Origin: DAOUMU01 sp034409055
GTDB taxonomy: Bacteria > Chloroflexota > Anaerolineae > 4572-78 > J111
Direction of reading: 5' to 3'
DNA: 16,055 nt
Assembly: GCA_034409055.1 (NCBI GenBank)
Contig: DAOUMU010000470.1
Location: 1 to 16,055, forward strand
The notes beneath the pieces are model-generated. The model saw nothing but the letters and a program-made list of their open reading frames with translations. It was not told the DNA's origin and did not search any database. How positions within the stretch are numbered: the first letter of the stretch is position 1; each line of letters opens with the position of its first letter. A program made the position numbers and the translations under genes. This document shows positions 14,250-16,055 of the stretch, one piece after another.

Positions 14250-14264
14250 CCACTGAGGATCAGA

Positions 14265-14462
14265 ATGTATCTTCTCAACCTGCCGGCCGGCCAGGAGGAG
14301 ATGTTGCCCCCGGTGCGCGTAGCAGGCGATAATAGCCAGAGCATTGCCCCGATGACGCTAACCGAGGCCACGCAGGACAGGACGATTATGCGCCTGACGC
14401 GGCAGTTGATCGAGGCGGTTGAGCGGGAGACGTTTCAACCGGGGCCGGTGGAGGTGGATTGA
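14265..14462 (+). CDS. Small hypothetical protein downstream of second corrinoid gene
   Basis: This is a 65-residue ORF that starts 15 nt after the corrinoid stop with an AGGA Shine-Dalgarno 5 nt before the ATG, so expression as the third gene of the operon is plausible. I do not recognise it. The first half is Pro/Gly-rich and the second half (TIMRLTRQLIEAVERETF) looks like an amphipathic helix. There is no signal peptide, Cys or metal motif. Its stop codon lies right at the border with a SUMF1 remnant, so it may be the truncated front of a larger gene cut by rearrangement. It could also be a chance frame. Confidence 0.42.
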   Translation: MYLLNLPAGQEEMLPPVRVAGDNSQSIAPMTLTEATQDRTIMRLTRQLIEAVERETFQPGPVEVD

Positions 14463-14517
14463 TCCGCCCCGCAACACCCGGTCTCCTCGGCCTGCGCCCG
14501 CAACAAAGTTGCCGGTC
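14462..14517 (-). pseudogene. Fragment of a SUMF1/FGE-fold gene
   Basis: On the minus strand this stretch reads GNFVAGAGRGDRVLRGGS, the hallmark segment just before the C-terminus of SUMF1-domain proteins (normally followed by Trp). The frame is closed by TAA immediately upstream and loses the match immediately after the Ser, so only about 18 residues survive. Its core is a 19-bp exact repeat of the same segment in the KAP-SUMF1 remnant. It is a decay remnant, not a gene. Confidence 0.6.
14464..14482 (+). repeat. 19-bp direct repeat, copy 1
   Basis: CCGCCCCGCAACACCCGGT is identical to 14789-14807. Both copies encode RVLRGGS on the minus strand. Sharing is best explained by conservation or recombination between two SUMF1-type genes. 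Confidence 0.85.
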
Positions 14518-14682
14518 CATTATAGCCGAATTGCGTTTTTTCGCCACTTGTTTTGTGAAAATTTTAAATCGGCCCCCTTACGGGGGGAACAGGGTGAGGT
14601 TGACTTATCGCCACCTTGAGCTTGTTTCCCTACCTCTCTGGTCCTCTTATTTCAGAATTCCAGCAATTCAGAATCCAGAAGC
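14518..14682. other. Non-coding junction between SUMF1 remnants
   Basis: No gene is supported here. A CCCCC-TTAC-GGGGG hairpin lies near 14574-14587. On the minus strand it is followed by an AT-rich run (GATTTAAAATTTTC) and could serve as a weak terminator for the gene at 14683. The left part is AT-richer than its surroundings. Confidence 0.45.
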
Positions 14683-15957
14683 TCAAATGGGGGAGACCAG
14701 CCGACAACCGTCGTCGAACCTGCCGTCGACTGGGCGATTCCCGAGGCGGCGGGCACAACGGGCAAGGCTACTATTGGGGAGCCAGGACCCGCCCCGCAAC
14801 ACCCGGTACTTTTCGCCATATTCTTTATCCTGATAGCTACCGCCCGGATAAGGCTGGAACCAACTATTCGTCCATTCCCAGACGTTTCCGGCCATATCAG
14901 CGCAGCCGGCCGGACTATCACCCGCCGGCGAATATTGGCCCACCGGCGTGGTCGTGCCCGGACCGGCCTCTTGGGTATTGGCCCGCGTTTCGTCCCACTC
15001 GTCACCCCAGGGGTAGCGGCGGCCATCGGTGCCCCGGGCGGCCCGCTCCCATTCAGCTTCAGTCGGTAAGCGGTAAGGCTTGCCGGTGGTTTCCGTTAGC
15101 CATTCACAGTAGGCGGTGGCATCATTCCAGCTAATGTAAACCACCGGATGGTCGGCCAGTTCATCGGGGAATTGTCCCCCTTCCCAATGGCTGGGGGGTG
15201 AGTGGCCGGTAGCCTCGACAAAGGCTTTGTACTCCAGGTTGGTGACCGGGTAGCGGCCAATCTCGTAGGCGGACAATTCAACCGTACGTTGGGGAGTCTC
15301 TCTTTGAGCATAATCCCCCAACTGTTTTGCTTCTTCAAGTGTCGTGCCCATAATGAACTCGCCGGCCGGAACGTGCACCATCTCCGGCTCAAAGGCCAGA
15401 CGGGTTGATACCTTCTTCTCCGCACGGCGTTCGGTTTCGGCCCGACCGGCCAGGGTAATATATAACCGCAGGTTGGTGGGCGTTAAATGGCGGAAGCAGG
15501 CAGCTTCGTCGTCGGGGAACAGGCAAAACAGGCGACGCAGGCTGGCCCGCTCAGCAAAGGGTTCCAGGTGGTCAGGCAGACTGACTTTGGGCGCGGTTTC
15601 AGCCTCGGCTGTTTCCTCTGCCGCAGCCTCCGGGGCCTGCTCCAGGCCACGTCTATCCCGCTGCTCCAGATAATAGCTCTCCAAATCACGCAGATAGCGC
15701 GGGGCCAGCTTAAGCAAGTCGTACAAATCGGGGTGGCTGTGCTGGATAACCACCACCTTGGCCAGGCGGACCGGGGTCAGCACCTGGCTCAACAACGGTC
15801 CTGGTGGTGGCGGTTCGGCCCCATCCCCCGTGGCCGGGCGGCCGGCCTTCAGGCGGCGTTCACCGGCCAGTTTCCACAGCAGCAGGAAAATATTGATGGC
15901 CCGTTTAACCTGGCGGGGGTTGGGGTCCAGACTAGGGTGTTGAATCTGTAGAAAAAA
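14683..15957 (-). pseudogene. KAP NTPase C-terminus fused to SUMF1 (FGE-fold) domain, 5'-truncated
   Basis: The frame is open from an in-frame TGA at 15960-15958. The first possible start is only a TTG at 15795 (370 residues), but recognisable sequence begins before it: DPNPRQVKRAINIFLLLWKL (~15870-15927) resembles the end of KAP-type P-loop NTPases. So the Walker-containing N-terminal part is missing. From about residue 137 of the TTG frame the SUMF1 domain runs to the end: VPAGEFIMG, YPVTNLEYKAF, RLPTEAEWERAARG, MAGNVWEWT, YRVLRGGSW. The two active-site cysteines that follow GGS[WY] in true formylglycine-generating enzymes are Pro and Ala here, so it is not a sulfatase-maturing enzyme. Such fusions are common in Chloroflexota, with signalling or defence-like roles suspected but unproven. 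It is probably non-functional, unless translated from the TTG. Confidence 0.7.
14789..14807 (+). repeat. 19-bp direct repeat, copy 2
   Basis: This is the second exact copy of the repeat at 14464-14482, inside the SUMF1 coding segment for RVLRGGS. Confidence 0.85.
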
Positions 15958-16055
15958 TCAGATATGTTCTTCCTGCATTTTTTGTGTTGATTGAATAAGG
16001 TTCAAAAGAGAACGGCGCTTGGAAAGCATAGATTGCCCAAAAAGTTGTCTGGCCC
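15958..16055. other. AT-rich right edge, unassigned
   Basis: Base composition shifts from GC-rich coding to AT-rich near 15945-15955. On the minus strand two frames stay open from the window edge. One runs up to the TGA at 15958-15960 and ends SLLNLIQSTQKMQEEHI, and another runs slightly further. I recognise neither. It may be the end of a gene that replaced the front of the KAP gene, or an insertion. Confidence 0.35.

Noticed and set aside
14683..15795. Formylglycine-generating enzyme activating a sulfatase
   Set aside because: Both catalytic cysteines after the GGSW motif are replaced, and no sulfatase gene is in the window.

Overview
The window looks like a chromosomal piece of an anaerobic bacterium, most likely a Chloroflexota (Anaerolineae-like) member. 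The pointers are a Tat-type lipoprotein with the Thr/Pro/Val-rich linker common in Chloroflexota solute-binding proteins, a tungsten-type aldehyde:ferredoxin oxidoreductase, corrinoid methyl transfer that would feed tetrahydrofolate (Wood-Ljungdahl type) metabolism, and a KAP NTPase-SUMF1 fusion remnant. The taxon is inferred, not proven.

Main block, minus strand, read from right to left (12528 to 145). A consensus sigma70 promoter near 12627-12655 faces a run of genes: a DUF1638 protein, a reductive activator of corrinoid proteins ([2Fe-2S] plus ASKHA domains), a methyltetrahydrofolate:corrinoid methyltransferase-type protein, a MITE-like element, a corrinoid protein, a UroD-fold methyltransferase, a double hairpin, an aryl-alcohol-type zinc dehydrogenase, an AOR-family oxidoreductase, a MoaD/ThiS sulfur carrier, a short gap, and then a lipoprotein solute-binding protein (livK-like) with two LivH/LivM-type permeases. 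The transporter ATPases are not in the window.

Divergent block, plus strand (12758-14462): a GntR/HutC regulator whose stop overlaps the start of a second corrinoid protein, then a 65-codon unknown ORF. The two promoters are back to back, with -35 boxes 6 bp apart, and a TATATA-GT-TATATA dyad lies on the -10/spacer of the methyltransferase promoter. This is a good candidate operator for the GntR protein.

Right edge (14462-16055): gene remnants. A KAP-NTPase/SUMF1 protein has lost its 5' part. A small second SUMF1 fragment with an identical 19-bp core motif lies 325 bp away. The last ~100 bases are AT-rich and unassigned.

How it may fit together (inference): a methoxylated aromatic alcohol, or a similar methyl-bearing aryl alcohol, is imported by the Liv-type transporter, oxidised to aldehyde by the dehydrogenase and to acid by the AOR, and demethylated by the UroD-fold methyltransferase onto the corrinoid protein. 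The MeTr-type protein would pass the methyl to tetrahydrofolate, and the ASKHA protein would reactivate oxidised corrinoid. The substrate is not shown by sequence alone.
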